DNA of 64,000 nt from Serratia liquefaciens (GCA_012719855.1 JAAXZN010000001.1:1-64000); one strand, 5' to 3'. Positions 11,390 through 24,197 are shown, counted from the stretch's first letter. The notes: generated by a model from the sequence alone, not told the origin. Made by a program: numbers and translations.

Positions 11390-12868
11390 ATGAATACACA
11401 ACAACTGGCGAAACTACGTACTATCGTGCCCGAGATGCGACGCGTCCGGCACATTCACTTTGTCGGCATCGGTGGCGCCGGCATGGGTGGTATCGCCGAA
11501 GTGTTGGCCAATGAGGGTTATCAGATCAGCGGTTCCGACCTGGCACCGAATCCGGTAACCCAGCAGTTGAGCGCGCTCGGGGCGACGATTTACTTCCATC
11601 ACCGTCCGGAGAACGTACTGGATGCCAGCGTAGTCGTGGTTTCTACCGCTATTTCTGCCGACAACCCGGAAATTGTCGCCGCTCGCGAAGCGCGTATTCC
11701 GGTGATCCGTCGCGCAGAGATGCTGGCCGAGCTGATGCGTTTCCGCCATGGCATTGCCGTTGCAGGCACGCATGGCAAGACCACGACCACGGCGATGGTG
11801 TCGAGCATTTATGCCGAAGCCGGCCTGGACCCGACCTTTGTTAACGGCGGGCTGGTGAAAGCGGCAGGAACTCATGCGCGTTTGGGCTCCAGCCGCTACC
11901 TGATTGCGGAAGCGGATGAGAGCGATGCCTCGTTTCTGCATTTGCAGCCGATGGTGGCGATTGTCACCAATATCGAAGCCGACCATATGGAGACCTACCA
12001 GGGCGACTTCGAAAACCTGAAGCAGACGTTTATTAACTTTTTGCACAACCTGCCGTTCTACGGCCGTGCGGTGATGTGTATTGATGATCCTGTGGTGCGT
12101 GAATTGCTGCCACGCGTGGGTCGCCATATCACCACTTACGGTTTCAGCGACGATGCCGACGTTCGCATCGAGAGCTACCGTCAGGTTGGAGCCCAGGGCC
12201 ATTTTACCCTGAGCCGCCAGGACAAGCCGCTGATGACGGTGACGCTGAATGCGCCGGGTCGCCACAACGCGTTGAACGCGGCGGCGGCAGTCGCAGTGGC
12301 AACGGAAGAAGGCATTGACGACGCAGATATTCTCAGCGCGTTGGCCAGCTTCCAGGGGACCGGTCGCCGCTTTGATTTCCTCGGCGAGTTCCCGCTGGAG
12401 CCGGTAAATGGCAAAAGCGGCAGTGCAATGCTGGTGGACGACTACGGCCACCACCCGACCGAGGTCGACGCGACGCTGAAAGCCGCACGTGCAGGGTGGC
12501 CGGACAAGCGTCTGGTGATGATTTTCCAGCCGCACCGTTACACGCGTACTCGCGATCTGTACGACGATTTTGCCAACGTGCTGTCGCAGGTGGACGTGCT
12601 GCTGATGCTGGACGTTTACTCTGCCGGTGAAACGGCGATCCCGGGGGCGGACAGCCGCTCGCTGTGCCGCACGATCCGCAGCCGCGGCAAGCTGGATCCG
12701 ATTTTGGTTTCCGATGCGGATACCGTGCCGGAAACCCTGGCAGGGTTGCTGCAAGCAGACGATTTAGTGCTGGTGCAGGGCGCCGGCAATGTGGGTAAAG
12801 TCGCTCGCAAACTGGCTGAGTTGAAGCTGCAGCCACAGAAAAAAGAGGAGGAACATCATGGCCGATAA
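11390..12868 (+). CDS. murC: UDP-MurNAc:L-alanine ligase MurC
   Basis: A 492-residue Mur ligase adding L-alanine to UDP-MurNAc. GIGGAGMGG (27-34) is the nucleotide-sugar-binding loop and GTHGKTTT (126-133) the ATP loop. I chose the ATG at 11390, which gives [10 protein letters not shown] as in E. coli; a GTG lies directly in front of it at 11387. The C-terminus is rich in Lys and Glu and overlaps the ddlB start by 11 bases. Confidence 0.96.
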   Translation: MNTQQLAKLRTIVPEMRRVRHIHFVGIGGAGMGGIAEVLANEGYQISGSDLAPNPVTQQLSALGATIYFHHRPENVLDASVVVVSTAISADNPEIVAAREARIPVIRRAEMLAELMRFRHGIAVAGTHGKTTTTAMVSSIYAEAGLDPTFVNGGLVKAAGTHARLGSSRYLIAEADESDASFLHLQPMVAIVTNIEADHMETYQGDFENLKQTFINFLHNLPFYGRAVMCIDDPVVRELLPRVGRHITTYGFSDDADVRIESYRQVGAQGHFTLSRQDKPLMTVTLNAPGRHNALNAAAAVAVATEEGIDDADILSALASFQGTGRRFDFLGEFPLEPVNGKSGSAMLVDDYGHHPTEVDATLKAARAGWPDKRLVMIFQPHRYTRTRDLYDDFANVLSQVDVLLMLDVYSAGETAIPGADSRSLCRTIRSRGKLDPILVSDADTVPETLAGLLQADDLVLVQGAGNVGKVARKLAELKLQPQKKEEEHHGR

Positions 12869-13778
12869 AGTCGCCGTACTGCTGGGTGGAACCTCCGCTG
12901 AACGTGAAGTGTCATTGCAATCTGGCGCCGCCGTGCTGGCCGGGCTGCGTGAAGCCGGTATCGACGCTCACGGCATCGATATCCGCGATTTCCCGGTCAC
13001 CCAGTTGAAAGAACATGGGTTTACCAAAGTGTTTATCGCGCTGCATGGCCGAGGCGGTGAAGACGGTACCCTGCAAGGCATGCTGGAATTCCTCGAACTG
13101 CCTTATACCGGCAGTGGCGTGATGGCTTCGGCACTGACCATGGACAAGTGGCGCACCAAGATGGTGTGGCAGTCGATGGGCCTGCCGGTGGCACCTTATG
13201 TTGCGCTGAACCGTCAGCAGTATGCCGGTGCAGAAAAAGAGGCGCTGATCGCGCGCGTAGAGGCCTTGGGCCTGCCGTTGATCGTCAAGCCGAGCCGTGA
13301 AGGTTCCAGCGTTGGTATGAGCAAAGTCACCGAGCGTGGCGCTCTTGAAGCGGCTCTGGAAGAAGGTTTCCGCCATGACGACGATGTCCTGATCGAGAAG
13401 TGGCTGAGCGGTCCGGAATACACGGTAGCGATGCTGGGTGATCAGGTTTTACCCTCCATTCGCATTCAGCCGGCCGGCGTGTTTTACGACTATCAGGCCA
13501 AGTACATCTCGGACGATACTCAGTATTTCTGTCCGAGCGGCCTGGGTGCGGAACAGGAAGCCGAAATGGCGGCTCTGGCGTTACGCGCCTATCGTGGGCT
13601 GGACTGCAGCGGCTGGGGCCGCGTTGATGTGATGCAGGATAGCGATGGCAGCTTCTATCTGCTTGAGGTGAATACCTCGCCGGGCATGACCAGTCATAGC
13701 CTGGTGCCGATGGCAGCGCGCCAGTCTGGTTTAAGCTTCTCGCAGCTGGTAGCGAGAATTTTGGAGTTGGCCGACTGA
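12858..13778 (+). CDS. ddlB: D-alanine:D-alanine ligase DdlB
   Basis: A 306-residue ATP-grasp enzyme making D-Ala-D-Ala for MurF. The N-terminal [16 protein letters not shown], the ATP-grasp segment [18 protein letters not shown] and the metal-site region [17 protein letters not shown] are all visible. The ATG at 12858 follows a clear AGGAGG-type ribosome site inside the end of murC. ftsQ follows after 1 base. Confidence 0.97.
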   Translation: MADKVAVLLGGTSAEREVSLQSGAAVLAGLREAGIDAHGIDIRDFPVTQLKEHGFTKVFIALHGRGGEDGTLQGMLEFLELPYTGSGVMASALTMDKWRTKMVWQSMGLPVAPYVALNRQQYAGAEKEALIARVEALGLPLIVKPSREGSSVGMSKVTERGALEAALEEGFRHDDDVLIEKWLSGPEYTVAMLGDQVLPSIRIQPAGVFYDYQAKYISDDTQYFCPSGLGAEQEAEMAALALRAYRGLDCSGWGRVDVMQDSDGSFYLLEVNTSPGMTSHSLVPMAARQSGLSFSQLVARILELAD

Positions 13779-13779
13779 T

Positions 13780-14631
13780 ATGTCGCAAGCTGCCCTGAAT
13801 GCGCGTGAACGCGAGGTGGACAACAACCCGCGCCGCAGCAATGGAACCCAGTTGGCGGGAATGATTTTCCTGCTGATGGTGTTGGGAACGGTCCTGTGGA
13901 GTGGTTGGGCGGTGATTGGCTGGATGAAAGACGCCAGCCGCCTGCCGCTGTCACGACTGGTGGTGACCGGTGAACGCCACTACACCACCAACGACGATAT
14001 TCGCCAGGCTATCCTGGCGCTGGGATCGCCGGGGACGTTCATGACGCAGGATGTGGATATCATCCAGCAGCAGATTGAACGCCTGCCGTGGATCAAGCAG
14101 GCCAGCGTGCGCAAGCAATGGCCGGATGAGCTGAAGATCCACCTGGTGGAATATGTCCCGGTGGCGCGCTGGAATGATTTGCACATGGTAGATGCCGAAG
14201 GCAAATCCTTCAGCGTGCCTGCAGAACGAATTGGCAAACAGAAGTTGCCGTTGCTCTATGGTCCGGAAGGGAGCGAACAGGATGTTCTTGAAGGTTACCG
14301 GACCATGAGCAGCATGTTAGCGGCCAGCAAATATACGCTGAAAATGGCGGCCATGAGCGCTCGCCATTCCTGGCAGCTGGCTTTGGATAATGATGTTCGG
14401 CTGGAGCTGGGACGCGACGATCGCACCGGACGCCTGCAGCGCTTTATCGAGCTTTACCCGGTATTGCAGCAGCAGGGACAGGCAGAAAGCAAGCGAGTCA
14501 GTTATGTCGACTTACGCTACGAGGCCGGTGCATCGGTAGGTTGGGCCCCCGTGTTTATCGACCCGCAGGCTGCAGGCGATCGGCAGAACAGTAATCAGCA
14601 ACAGAATCAGGCACAGGCAAAACAACAATGA
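13780..14631 (+). CDS. ftsQ: Cell division protein FtsQ
   Basis: A 283-residue bitopic divisome protein that anchors FtsL and FtsB. It has a basic cytoplasmic tail, one membrane segment (about 26-47), a POTRA domain beginning near [14 protein letters not shown], and a beta domain. The C-terminal tail is rich in Gln and Asn and probably disordered. The stop overlaps the ftsA ATG. Confidence 0.96.
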   Translation: MSQAALNAREREVDNNPRRSNGTQLAGMIFLLMVLGTVLWSGWAVIGWMKDASRLPLSRLVVTGERHYTTNDDIRQAILALGSPGTFMTQDVDIIQQQIERLPWIKQASVRKQWPDELKIHLVEYVPVARWNDLHMVDAEGKSFSVPAERIGKQKLPLLYGPEGSEQDVLEGYRTMSSMLAASKYTLKMAAMSARHSWQLALDNDVRLELGRDDRTGRLQRFIELYPVLQQQGQAESKRVSYVDLRYEAGASVGWAPVFIDPQAAGDRQNSNQQQNQAQAKQQ

Positions 14632-15884
14632 TCAAGTCGACGGACAGAAAACTGGTAGTTGGACTGGAGATCGGTACTGCAAAAGTCTCCGCATTGGTAG
14701 GGGAAGTTCTGCCCGATGGCATGGTCAACATTATCGGGGTGGGCAGTTGCCCGTCTCGCGGTATGGATAAGGGTGGTGTTAACGACCTGGAGTCGGTAGT
14801 GAAGTGCGTACAGCGCGCTATCGATCAGGCCGAACTGATGGCGGATTGTCAGATTTCTTCGGTTTACCTCGCATTATCGGGTAAACACATCAGCTGCCAG
14901 AACGAAATAGGGATGGTTCCTATTTCCGAAGAGGAAGTGACACAGGAAGATGTGGAAAACGTGGTGCATACCGCTAAATCGGTACGCGTACGTGATGAAC
15001 ACCGCATCCTGCACGTCATCCCTCAGGAATACGCCATCGATTATCAGGAAGGCATCAAAAACCCGGTTGGGTTGTCCGGCGTGCGTATGCAAGCCAAGGT
15101 GCACCTGATCACCTGCCATAACGATATGGCGAAGAACATCGTTAAGGCAGTAGAACGTTGCGGTCTTAAAGTTGACCAACTTATTTTCGCCGGTCTGGCT
15201 GCCAGCTATGCGGTACTGACCGAAGATGAGCGCGAACTCGGCGTTTGTGTGGTGGATATCGGCGGCGGCACCATGGATATGGCAGTGTACACCGGCGGTG
15301 CGCTGCGCCACACCAAAGTGATCCCTTACGCCGGGAACGTGGTCACCAGCGATATCGCTTACGCCTTCGGCACGCCGCCGACAGACGCGGAAGCGATCAA
15401 AGTTCGACACGGCTGTGCGCTTGGGTCGATTGTTAGCAAGGATGAAAGTGTAGAGGTGCCAAGCGTTGGAGGACGTCCTCCTCGGAGTCTGCAAAGACAG
15501 ACACTGGCTGAAGTGATTGAGCCACGCTACACCGAACTGTTGAATCTGGTTAACGATGAAATTTTGCAATTGCAGGAGCAACTGCGTCAGCAAGGGGTGA
15601 AGCATCATCTGGCAGCGGGTATTGTGCTGACCGGTGGCGCCGCCCAGATTGATGGCCTGGCAGCCTGTGCGCAACGGGTGTTCCACACCCAGGTACGCAT
15701 CGGCCAACCCTTGAACATCACGGGTCTGACGGATTATGCGCAGGAGCCTTACTACTCTACGGCGGTAGGTCTGCTGCACTATGGAAAAGAGTCTCACCTG
15801 AGCGGTGAGGCAGAAGTAGAAAAACGCGCCTCGGTGGGCAATTGGTTTAAACGTATCAATAGCTGGCTGAGAAAAGAGTTTTAA
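14628..15884 (+). CDS. ftsA: Cell division protein FtsA
   Basis: A 418-residue actin-like ATPase that tethers FtsZ to the membrane. [15 protein letters not shown] is the first phosphate loop and [17 protein letters not shown] the second. The C-terminal amphipathic membrane-targeting helix is [13 protein letters not shown]. Two residues shorter than E. coli FtsA. A 74-base gap separates it from ftsZ and could hold an ftsZ promoter. Confidence 0.97.
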   Translation: MIKSTDRKLVVGLEIGTAKVSALVGEVLPDGMVNIIGVGSCPSRGMDKGGVNDLESVVKCVQRAIDQAELMADCQISSVYLALSGKHISCQNEIGMVPISEEEVTQEDVENVVHTAKSVRVRDEHRILHVIPQEYAIDYQEGIKNPVGLSGVRMQAKVHLITCHNDMAKNIVKAVERCGLKVDQLIFAGLAASYAVLTEDERELGVCVVDIGGGTMDMAVYTGGALRHTKVIPYAGNVVTSDIAYAFGTPPTDAEAIKVRHGCALGSIVSKDESVEVPSVGGRPPRSLQRQTLAEVIEPRYTELLNLVNDEILQLQEQLRQQGVKHHLAAGIVLTGGAAQIDGLAACAQRVFHTQVRIGQPLNITGLTDYAQEPYYSTAVGLLHYGKESHLSGEAEVEKRASVGNWFKRINSWLRKEF

Positions 15885-15958
15885 TGTTTCAACAAAGAGA
15901 TCATGCTGAGTAATCTTTTTATGATCTCGCAGCGACAGGCACAAAACGGAGAGAAACT

Positions 15959-17113
15959 ATGTTTGAACCAATGGAACTAACCAATGACGCGGTGATTAAA
16001 GTCATCGGCGTCGGCGGTGGCGGTGGCAACGCCGTTGAACACATGGTGCGCGAACGCATCGAAGGTGTTGAATTCTTTGCCGTTAATACAGACGCTCAGG
16101 CGCTTCGTAAAACGGCAGTTGGCCAAACCATCCAGATCGGTAGCGGTATTACCAAAGGTCTGGGTGCAGGCGCGAACCCTGAAGTGGGTCGCAATTCAGC
16201 GGAAGAAGACCGTGAAGCCCTGCGCGCCGCACTGGATGGTGCAGACATGGTCTTCATTGCAGCCGGCATGGGCGGCGGTACCGGTACCGGTGCAGCGCCA
16301 GTGGTCGCTGAAGTTGCTAAAGATCTGGGTATTCTGACAGTGGCCGTGGTGACCAAGCCTTTCAATTTTGAAGGCAAGAAACGCATGGCGTTCGCTGAGC
16401 AGGGCATCGCAGAATTGTCCAAACATGTGGACTCACTGATCACTATCCCGAACGACAAACTGTTGAAAGTTCTGGGTCGCGGCATTTCTCTGTTGGACGC
16501 GTTTGGCGCGGCTAACGACGTGCTGAAAGGCGCGGTACAGGGTATTGCCGAACTGATCACCCGTCCGGGCCTGATGAACGTCGACTTCGCCGACGTGCGC
16601 ACCGTAATGTCCGAAATGGGCTACGCGATGATGGGTTCCGGCGTTGCCTGTGGTGAAGATCGTGCTGAAGAGGCAGCGGAAATGGCGATCTCCAGCCCAC
16701 TGCTGGAAGATATCGACCTGTCCGGCGCTCGCGGCGTGCTGGTCAACATCACCGCCGGCTTCGACCTGCGCCTGGATGAGTTCGAAACCGTGGGTAACAC
16801 CATTCGTGCTTTCGCTTCCGACAACGCGACCGTGGTAATCGGTACGTCGCTGGATCCGGAAATGAACGACGAACTGCGCGTGACCGTGGTTGCGACCGGT
16901 ATCGGCATGGACAAACGTCCGGAAATCACTCTGGTGACCAACAAACAGGCCAGCCAGCCAGTGATGGATCATCGCTACCAGCAGCACGGCATGTCGCCGC
17001 TGCCGCAGGAAGTGAAACCTGCCGCCAAGGTGGTTAACGATCCGACTGCGCAGCCTAATAAAGAGCCCGACTATCTTGATATTCCTGCCTTCCTGCGCAA
17101 GCAGGCAGACTAA
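15959..17113 (+). CDS. ftsZ: Cell division GTPase FtsZ
   Basis: A 384-residue tubulin-like GTPase forming the Z ring. The tubulin signature GGGTGTG is at residues 105-111. The C-terminal tail [14 protein letters not shown] is the conserved peptide that binds FtsA, ZipA and other partners. Last gene of the dcw run proper. A clear AGGAG-like site (GGAGAGAAACT) precedes the ATG at 15959. Confidence 0.98.
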   Translation: MFEPMELTNDAVIKVIGVGGGGGNAVEHMVRERIEGVEFFAVNTDAQALRKTAVGQTIQIGSGITKGLGAGANPEVGRNSAEEDREALRAALDGADMVFIAAGMGGGTGTGAAPVVAEVAKDLGILTVAVVTKPFNFEGKKRMAFAEQGIAELSKHVDSLITIPNDKLLKVLGRGISLLDAFGAANDVLKGAVQGIAELITRPGLMNVDFADVRTVMSEMGYAMMGSGVACGEDRAEEAAEMAISSPLLEDIDLSGARGVLVNITAGFDLRLDEFETVGNTIRAFASDNATVVIGTSLDPEMNDELRVTVVATGIGMDKRPEITLVTNKQASQPVMDHRYQQHGMSPLPQEVKPAAKVVNDPTAQPNKEPDYLDIPAFLRKQAD

Positions 17114-17128
17114 GAATATCCTGAGAAT

Positions 17129-18134
<1,006 letters not shown>

Positions 18135-18148
18135 GTCGATACCGCTGA

Positions 18149-18673
18149 TTATTTATCACGACTGGTAGCGTTGGCACTCTCTCCGGCCAACGATGCCAGT
18201 CGTTCCAATATCTTGCGCAGTTTTTCCGGACTGCGGCTCGCCAATACCCTTAATTCCCCAGCACTTTCCTGACTCAGATGACGCATAGGCACGCTTGACT
18301 GCGTATTTTCTGCCGTTTTTGCGGCGTCCTGCACAAGGTTGCTCCCTTTTGCCATCAAGGCCGGATTAATCCTGATGTCGATCGACGACAATGATGGTAG
18401 AATTTGCGCTCGTAGTGCTGATAATAAAGCCGGTTGTTCGTAACGTAGACGCATCATCCAGCTGGCATTTGCCGTTTCTAGCACTAAAATACCCTGTCGG
18501 AAATTTGCGACGCGGCACCAAGGATGCAGTTGAACGGGCAACAGGCCTTTCACTGCACGGTTAAGCTTAAGCAACGCGACTGCGCGTTGTTGGACGTTAT
18601 GCAGTGGCCCTTTGTCTTCTGCAGACGCGTCGTCGAACAGGGAATCTAATAATTGTGGACGGCTATCGCGCAT
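18149..18673 (-). CDS. DUF721 / DciA-like protein
   Basis: A 174-residue protein. Residues about 20-95 match the DUF721/DciA core: helices, then VANFRQGILVLETANASW, then MRLRYEQPALLSAL. The tail from about 110 looks low-complexity, with a final helix. DciA is established as a loader/operator of the replicative helicase DnaB in many bacteria lacking DnaC; enterobacteria normally use DnaC. It sits opposite to its neighbours, convergent with lpxC and divergent from secM with a 26-base gap. Whether it still loads helicase here is unknown. Family call fairly sure, function uncertain. Confidence 0.75.
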   Translation of the reverse strand: MRDSRPQLLDSLFDDASAEDKGPLHNVQQRAVALLKLNRAVKGLLPVQLHPWCRVANFRQGILVLETANASWMMRLRYEQPALLSALRAQILPSLSSIDIRINPALMAKGSNLVQDAAKTAENTQSSVPMRHLSQESAGELRVLASRSPEKLRKILERLASLAGESANATSRDK

Positions 18674-18699
18674 AATGGGCTCCGGCGGATTATAAACTC

Positions 18700-19233
18700 G
18701 TGATCGGTATTCTAAATCGTTGGCGACAATTTGGCAGACGTTATTTCTGGCCCCATCTCCTTTTAGGGATGGTTGCGGCCACGCTTGGCGTACCTACCAA
18801 TCTGACCGGCAACCCCGATCAAGCCGCTCTGCCGAGCACCTCGTCCAGCCTCAACCGGCAAAACTCCGCCAGTGGCGCCTTTAATAGCTTGGCGTTGCTG
18901 CAAGAAGCGCACCGCCGCCCGACCTTCAGTGTCGATTACTGGCACCAGCATGCGCTTCGTACCGTCATTCGTCACCTCTCTTTTGCGCTTGCGCCGCAGG
19001 CCGTTTACGCTCGGGTGCAGGAAAGCGAAGCGGAAGTTACCGAACCCCCATTGCAGGTGGCGCAATTGGCGCTGCTTTCTACCCTTAATGCGCTGCTGAC
19101 GCACGAGCCGAAGCCGCCGACCATCATTCGCAACACTCACCATGCCGTGCTACCCGCTGTTGCGCAGCATCAGGCTGGGTTGTGGCTTGCGCAAGTGCAG
19201 GGCATTCGCGCCGGACCTGCAGCCTTAAGCTGA
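18700..19233 (+). CDS. secM: SecA translation regulator SecM
   Basis: A 177-residue secretion monitor. Ribosome stalling on its C-terminal arrest peptide exposes the secA start region when Sec export is slow. The N-terminus ([23 protein letters not shown]) is the long signal peptide. The GTG start at 18700 matches E. coli usage. The arrest motif ends at P173 in GIRAGP. W162 is kept, but the residue equivalent to E. coli F150 is H157 and I156 is L163. secA follows after 89 bases. Confidence 0.92.
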   Translation: MIGILNRWRQFGRRYFWPHLLLGMVAATLGVPTNLTGNPDQAALPSTSSSLNRQNSASGAFNSLALLQEAHRRPTFSVDYWHQHALRTVIRHLSFALAPQAVYARVQESEAEVTEPPLQVAQLALLSTLNALLTHEPKPPTIIRNTHHAVLPAVAQHQAGLWLAQVQGIRAGPAALS

Positions 19234-19322
19234 TTTCTTGCCCCTCGGGCGACAAAAAAACCTAAAAAATAACAGTAAATTGACTGCCTGTGTTGGCCGT
19301 CATGACAGAGATATCAAACATC

Positions 19323-22034
19323 ATGTTAGTGAAATTATTGACCAAAGTTTTTGGTAGCCGTAACGATCGTACGCTGCGCCGCATGCGCAAATCGGTTGAG
19401 CTGATCAACCAGATGGAACCGGACATGGAAAAACTGTCCGATGACGAACTGAAAGCCAAGACCAACGAGTTCCGCGCGCGCCTGGAAAAGGGCGAAGTGC
19501 TGGAAAACCTGTTGCCTGAGGCCTTCGCGGTAGTGCGCGAGGCGAGCAAACGCGTCTTTGGTATGCGTCACTTCGACGTGCAGCTGCTGGGTGGCATGGT
19601 GCTGAATGACCGCTGTATCGCAGAGATGCGCACCGGTGAAGGTAAAACCCTGACCGCCACCCTGCCAGCCTATCTGAACGCCCTGAGCGGCCGTGGCGTG
19701 CACGTGGTAACCGTCAACGACTATCTGGCACAGCGTGACGCCGAGAACAACCGCCCGCTGTTCGAGTTCCTCGGTTTGAGCATCGGTATCAACCTGCCGG
19801 GCATGCCGGCACCGGCCAAGCGTGAAGCCTATGCCGCAGACATTACCTACGGCACCAACAACGAATACGGTTTCGACTATCTGCGCGACAACATGGCGTT
19901 CAGCCCGGAAGAGCGCGTTCAGCGTAAACTGCACTATGCGCTGGTGGATGAGGTTGACTCCATCCTGATCGATGAAGCACGTACGCCGTTGATCATCTCT
20001 GGCCCGGCTGAAGACAGCTCCGAGATGTACATCAAGGTTAACAAGCTGATCCCTAAACTGATCCGTCAGGAAAAAGAAGATTCGGATTCCTTCCAGGGCG
20101 AAGGCCACTTCTCAGTTGACGAAAAGGCGCGCCAGGTGCACCTGACCGAACGCGGCCTGATCCTGATCGAAGAAATGCTGATGGAGGCCGGCATCATGGA
20201 CGAAGGGGAGTCACTGTACTCACCGACCAACATCATGCTGATGCACCACGTGACCGCGGCTCTGCGCGCCCATGTGCTGTTCACCCGCGACGTTGACTAC
20301 ATCGTAAAAGACGGTGAAGTTATCATCGTTGACGAACACACCGGCCGTACCATGCACGGCCGTCGCTGGTCCGATGGCCTGCACCAGGCTGTGGAAGCCA
20401 AAGAAGGCGTGGAAATCCAGAACGAAAACCAGACCCTGGCCTCCATCACCTTCCAGAACTACTTCCGCCTGTACGAAAAGCTGGCCGGGATGACCGGTAC
20501 CGCCGACACCGAAGCTTTTGAATTCAGCTCGATCTACAAGCTGGATACCATCGTGGTGCCGACCAACCGTCCGATGATCCGTAAGGACATGCCGGATCTG
20601 GTCTACATGACCGAGTTGGAGAAGATTGGCGCGATCATTGAAGATATCCGTGAGCGTACCGTCAATGGACAGCCAGTGCTGGTGGGTACTATCTCGATTG
20701 AAAAATCCGAGGTGGTTTCCCGCGAACTGACGAAGGCCGGGATTGACCACAAAGTTCTGAACGCCAAATTCCACGCCATGGAAGCGGACATCGTAGCGCA
20801 GGCAGGCCAAAGCAGTGCGGTCACTATTGCCACCAACATGGCGGGCCGTGGTACCGATATCGTGCTGGGTGGCAGCTGGCAGGCCGAAATTGAACAGTTG
20901 GAAGATCCGACTGAACAGCAAATTGCTGAAATTAAAGAAGCCTGGAAAATCCGTCACGATGCCGTACTGGCTGCGGGTGGCCTGCACATCATTGGTACCG
21001 AGCGTCATGAATCACGCCGTATCGATAACCAGTTGCGTGGCCGTTCCGGTCGTCAGGGTGATGCCGGTTCATCCCGCTTCTACCTGTCGATGGAAGATGC
21101 CCTGATGCGTATTTTCGCCTCCGATCGTGTTTCTAGCATGATGCGTAAACTGGGGATGAAAGAGGGCGAGGCGATTGAGCACCCATGGGTCACCAAAGCG
21201 ATTGCCAACGCTCAGCGTAAAGTAGAAAGCCGCAACTTCGACATTCGTAAGCAACTGCTGGAATACGATGATGTTGCCAACGATCAGCGCCGCGCCATCT
21301 ACAGCCAGCGTAACGAACTGCTGGACGTGTCCGACGTTAGCGAAACCATTGCCAGCATCCGTGAAGACGTGTTCAAGACCACTATCGACGGCTACATCCA
21401 ACCGCAGTCGCTGGAAGAAGAGTGGGACATTCAGGGGTTGACCGAACGTCTGAAAAACGATTTCGATCTGGATATGCCTATCGCCGAATGGTTGGATAAA
21501 GAGCCTGAGCTGCACGAAGAAACGCTGCGTGAGCGTATTCTGGAAAAAGCCAAGGAAGAGTACCAGCGCAAAGAAGAAGTGGTTGGCACCGAGATGATGC
21601 GCAACTTCGAGAAAGGCGTGATGCTGCAGACGCTGGATTCCCTGTGGAAAGAGCATCTGGCGGCCATGGACTACCTGCGTCAGGGTATCCATCTGCGCGG
21701 TTATGCGCAGAAAGATCCTAAGCAGGAGTACAAGCGCGAGTCCTTCAACATGTTTGCCACCATGCTGGAATCACTGAAGCATGAAGTGATCAGCGTGCTG
21801 AGCAAGGTTCAGGTGCGGATGCCGGAAGAGGTTGAAGCCTTGGAACTGCAACGTCGTGAAGAAGCCGAGCGTCTGGCCAAACAGCAGCAGCTGAGCCACT
21901 ATGAAGAAAACGCGTTGGTGACCGAAGATCCTAATGCGCCGACCATCGCAGAACGTAAAGTGGGCCGTAACGATCCGTGCCCATGCGGTTCCGGTAAAAA
22001 ATACAAACAGTGTCACGGTCGTCTGCAGAACTAA
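19323..22034 (+). CDS. secA: Preprotein translocase ATPase SecA
   Basis: A 903-residue motor ATPase that drives proteins through SecYEG. Visible: Walker A in MRTGEGKT (near 102-109), the DEAD-like segment [12 protein letters not shown], and the C-terminal zinc and SecB-binding motif [15 protein letters not shown] placed the start at the ATG at 19323 ([16 protein letters not shown]), matching E. coli. Upstream in-frame ATGs at 19290 and 19302 are unlikely. Translation should be controlled by secM. Confidence 0.97.
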   Translation: MLVKLLTKVFGSRNDRTLRRMRKSVELINQMEPDMEKLSDDELKAKTNEFRARLEKGEVLENLLPEAFAVVREASKRVFGMRHFDVQLLGGMVLNDRCIAEMRTGEGKTLTATLPAYLNALSGRGVHVVTVNDYLAQRDAENNRPLFEFLGLSIGINLPGMPAPAKREAYAADITYGTNNEYGFDYLRDNMAFSPEERVQRKLHYALVDEVDSILIDEARTPLIISGPAEDSSEMYIKVNKLIPKLIRQEKEDSDSFQGEGHFSVDEKARQVHLTERGLILIEEMLMEAGIMDEGESLYSPTNIMLMHHVTAALRAHVLFTRDVDYIVKDGEVIIVDEHTGRTMHGRRWSDGLHQAVEAKEGVEIQNENQTLASITFQNYFRLYEKLAGMTGTADTEAFEFSSIYKLDTIVVPTNRPMIRKDMPDLVYMTELEKIGAIIEDIRERTVNGQPVLVGTISIEKSEVVSRELTKAGIDHKVLNAKFHAMEADIVAQAGQSSAVTIATNMAGRGTDIVLGGSWQAEIEQLEDPTEQQIAEIKEAWKIRHDAVLAAGGLHIIGTERHESRRIDNQLRGRSGRQGDAGSSRFYLSMEDALMRIFASDRVSSMMRKLGMKEGEAIEHPWVTKAIANAQRKVESRNFDIRKQLLEYDDVANDQRRAIYSQRNELLDVSDVSETIASIREDVFKTTIDGYIQPQSLEEEWDIQGLTERLKNDFDLDMPIAEWLDKEPELHEETLRERILEKAKEEYQRKEEVVGTEMMRNFEKGVMLQTLDSLWKEHLAAMDYLRQGIHLRGYAQKDPKQEYKRESFNMFATMLESLKHEVISVLSKVQVRMPEEVEALELQRREEAERLAKQQQLSHYEENALVTEDPNAPTIAERKVGRNDPCPCGSGKKYKQCHGRLQN

Positions 22035-22060
22035 GCCGACACCGTTTAACGAATAAAACC

Positions 22061-22092
22061 CAGGGGTTCAGCGTGCTGAGCCCCTGTTTTTT
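22061..22092 (+). terminator. Intrinsic terminator after secA
   Basis: A 12-base stem, CAGGGGTTCAGC with GCTGAGCCCCTG (one G-U pair), loop GT, followed by six T. It lies 26 bases after the secA stop and closes the dcw-secA run. Confidence 0.9.
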
Positions 22093-22136
22093 GGCGCTGC
22101 ATTCCGCGCTCCAATGACCCAAATCAGGAGGATGCG

Positions 22137-22541
22137 ATGAAACACCTGAACATCGCCGTCGGCATCATTCGTAACGCCCAGCAGGAAATCTTCATTACCC
22201 GCCGCGCGGCCGATTCGCATATGGCCGGTTTCTGGGAGTTTCCCGGCGGAAAAATCGAACAGGGAGAGACGCCGGAACAGGCGCTTGGCCGTGAACTATT
22301 GGAAGAGACCGGCATTGAAGCCCAGCGTGCGGAGTTGTTGGACGTGCTTGAGCATCAGTTTAGCGATCGCATCGTCACGTTGAATTTCTATCTGGTGGAA
22401 GCCTGGGCTGGCGAACCCTTCGGTCGCGAAGGCCAGCCTATGCGCTGGGTAAAGCAGGCTGACCTGCGGGAAGACGAGTTCCCTCAGGCTAATATCAGTA
22501 TTATCAAACTGCTGGTGGAGCAGGCAAAGTCCGCGCAGTAA
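22137..22541 (+). CDS. mutT: 8-oxo-dGTP diphosphatase MutT
   Basis: A 134-residue Nudix hydrolase that removes 8-oxo-dGTP from the nucleotide pool. The Nudix box runs GGKIEQGETPEQALGRELLE and on into ETGI, fitting GX5EX7REUXEEXGU. A strong AGGAGG ribosome site precedes the ATG at 22137. It is convergent with yacG. Confidence 0.95.
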   Translation: MKHLNIAVGIIRNAQQEIFITRRAADSHMAGFWEFPGGKIEQGETPEQALGRELLEETGIEAQRAELLDVLEHQFSDRIVTLNFYLVEAWAGEPFGREGQPMRWVKQADLREDEFPQANISIIKLLVEQAKSAQ

Positions 22542-22545
22542 CACG

Positions 22546-22571
22546 ATCGGCCTCGCAAGCGCCAGGCCGAT
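22546..22571. other. Hairpin between convergent mutT and yacG
   Basis: Perfect 8-bp inverted repeat ATCGGCCT / AGGCCGAT with a 10-base loop, 4 bases after the mutT stop. No T-run follows on either strand, so it may protect 3' ends rather than terminate by itself. Confidence 0.45.
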
Positions 22572-22582
22572 AAGCAAGACGA

Positions 22583-22774
22583 TCAGCGATCGTCTGCTTC
22601 ACTCCATTCATCGCTTTCAGACAGGTCGCTGTTGCTGGGAATACGCTTTTCTTCATCGGCCCATTCGCCCAGATCAATCAGCTGACAGCGTTTGCTGCAA
22701 AATGGACGAAATGGGCTCACTTCTCCCCAAACCACACCTTTGCCACAGGTTGGGCATTTCACTACGGTAGTCAT
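22583..22774 (-). CDS. yacG: DNA gyrase inhibitor YacG
   Basis: A 63-residue zinc-finger protein with [10 protein letters not shown] and, further on, [17 protein letters not shown], the four-cysteine YacG signature. Established role: binds GyrB and inhibits DNA gyrase. The C-terminal tail is acidic. Last gene of the coaE-zapD-yacG run. Confidence 0.94.
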   Translation of the reverse strand: MTTVVKCPTCGKGVVWGEVSPFRPFCSKRCQLIDLGEWADEEKRIPSNSDLSESDEWSEADDR

Positions 22775-22824
22775 ATCTATTCCTTACTCCCTTCCAACGC
22801 GTGAAAGGTCTTTATGTCATTGGG

Positions 22825-23577
22825 TCAGCAACAGGCCAACTCAAAGGTTAGTCGTTCCGGCACCACGCCAAGCTCACTGTCCAGCGGCAGAAAGCGAATC
22901 GCATAGCGCGTCTTATGGCCGGAAATTTGTGGGTAAAGCTGGTGCGCCAGATTGATGCGCAAGCGCAGCAGATCCGCCCCCTCGGCGTTATCCTGGAAAA
23001 AACCGTTCAGGCTGATCTGATTGCGAAATGGGCCTGCCTGACGGATCAGATCCAGCACCATAGTCAGTGCCTGGTTCAACGGTTCCAGCGTTTGTAACCA
23101 TTCGGCTACGTCGTTATCCCGCTCTTGCTGAGGCGCATGCATCCACATGTGCAGCGTTGGCAAGTCAAAGCTGCAGCACCCTCCGGGGATGCTCAAGCGT
23201 TGCCGCACCAGGCTAATCAGCCGATCTTCGCGCAGTGATTGACCCAGTCGCGGCGCCGACATCAGTGCGGCACCACGTTGCTTCAACTGGTTGCGTAACT
23301 GATCCACCAGCGACATATCGACGCCGGGCACGTCGGCCCATGCCAGCAACTTTTGCTGCTGGCGTTCCAGCTCTTTCAGTAGCTCGGTGCGTACTTCACC
23401 GCGCTCCAGCACGTCCAGCAGATCGGCGACGGTGCGGAAAAAGGTCAGGGCGATGGCCGTTTCGCTTAATGCACGCTGGCCATGCAGCTGTTGCAGCAAA
23501 AATTCCATGCGCAGCCAGGTGCGCATTTTTTCATTCAACGGATGTTCAAAAAGAACGCTTGGGGAAACATCACTCAT
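22825..23577 (-). CDS. zapD: Z-ring associated protein ZapD
   Basis: A 250-residue cytoplasmic protein (formerly YacF, DUF1342) that cross-links FtsZ filaments via the FtsZ C-terminal peptide. It begins [19 protein letters not shown] as expected, with an alpha-helical N-terminal domain and a beta-rich C-terminal domain. It starts 5 bases after the coaE stop and is co-transcribed with coaE and yacG. Confidence 0.95.
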   Translation of the reverse strand: MSDVSPSVLFEHPLNEKMRTWLRMEFLLQQLHGQRALSETAIALTFFRTVADLLDVLERGEVRTELLKELERQQQKLLAWADVPGVDMSLVDQLRNQLKQRGAALMSAPRLGQSLREDRLISLVRQRLSIPGGCCSFDLPTLHMWMHAPQQERDNDVAEWLQTLEPLNQALTMVLDLIRQAGPFRNQISLNGFFQDNAEGADLLRLRINLAHQLYPQISGHKTRYAIRFLPLDSELGVVPERLTFELACC

Positions 23578-23582
23578 TCAGT

Positions 23583-24197
23583 TTAATCCTGTCGGGTCGC
23601 AGATGCCGCCAGCTCAAGGTAACGGCAATGCAGTGCGGCAACCAATGGCTCTATCCCCTGAGCGGCGCCGCTATTATCAATGATGTCGTCTGCAGCGGCC
23701 AGGCGCTGCTCACGCGTGACCTGTGCGGACAGTATGTTCTGTGCCTGCTGACGGCTGATACCGTCGCGAGCGATGGTTCTGGCCAACTGAGTCTCGCTGT
23801 CGACGTCAACCACCAGCACGCGATCGGCACGCGCCTGCAGGTTGTTCTCGACCAGCAGTGGCACCACCCAGAGAGCGTAGGGGCTGGTGACTTGCGCCAG
23901 TTGACGTTGAGTTTCCTGATGAATCAGCGGGTGCAGCAGCTGGTTTAGCCAGCGCTTTTCATCAGGATTACTGAAGATACACTGACGTAAGGCGGCACGG
24001 TTCAGTGAACCGTCCGGCTGCAACATTTCATTACCAAAACGGTCGGCGATGGCAGCCAGCGCCGGGGTGCCAGGCTCGACAACCTGCCGGGCGATAACGT
24101 CAGCATCGACCACCGTCACGCCGTGGCGAGCGAAGGCGTCTGCCACGGTGGACTTACCGCTGCCGATACCCCCTGTCAACGCAACAATGTAGGCCAT
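23583..24197 (-). CDS. coaE: Dephospho-CoA kinase CoaE
   Basis: A 204-residue P-loop kinase doing the last step of coenzyme A synthesis, phosphorylating the 3'-OH of dephospho-CoA. The Walker [10 protein letters not shown] is at residues 9-17, and the segment [13 protein letters not shown] is typical. First gene of the coaE-zapD-yacG operon. Confidence 0.96.
   Translation of the reverse strand: MAYIVALTGGIGSGKSTVADAFARHGVTVVDADVIARQVVEPGTPALAAIADRFGNEMLQPDGSLNRAALRQCIFSNPDEKRWLNQLLHPLIHQETQRQLAQVTSPYALWVVPLLVENNLQARADRVLVVDVDSETQLARTIARDGISRQQAQNILSAQVTREQRLAAADDIIDNSGAAQGIEPLVAALHCRYLELAASATRQD

Noticed and set aside
11414-12754. Long minus-strand frame opposite murC
   Set aside because: It lies wholly inside murC, has no recognisable domain and an odd His/Gln/Arg-rich composition typical of antisense translation of GC-rich genes.
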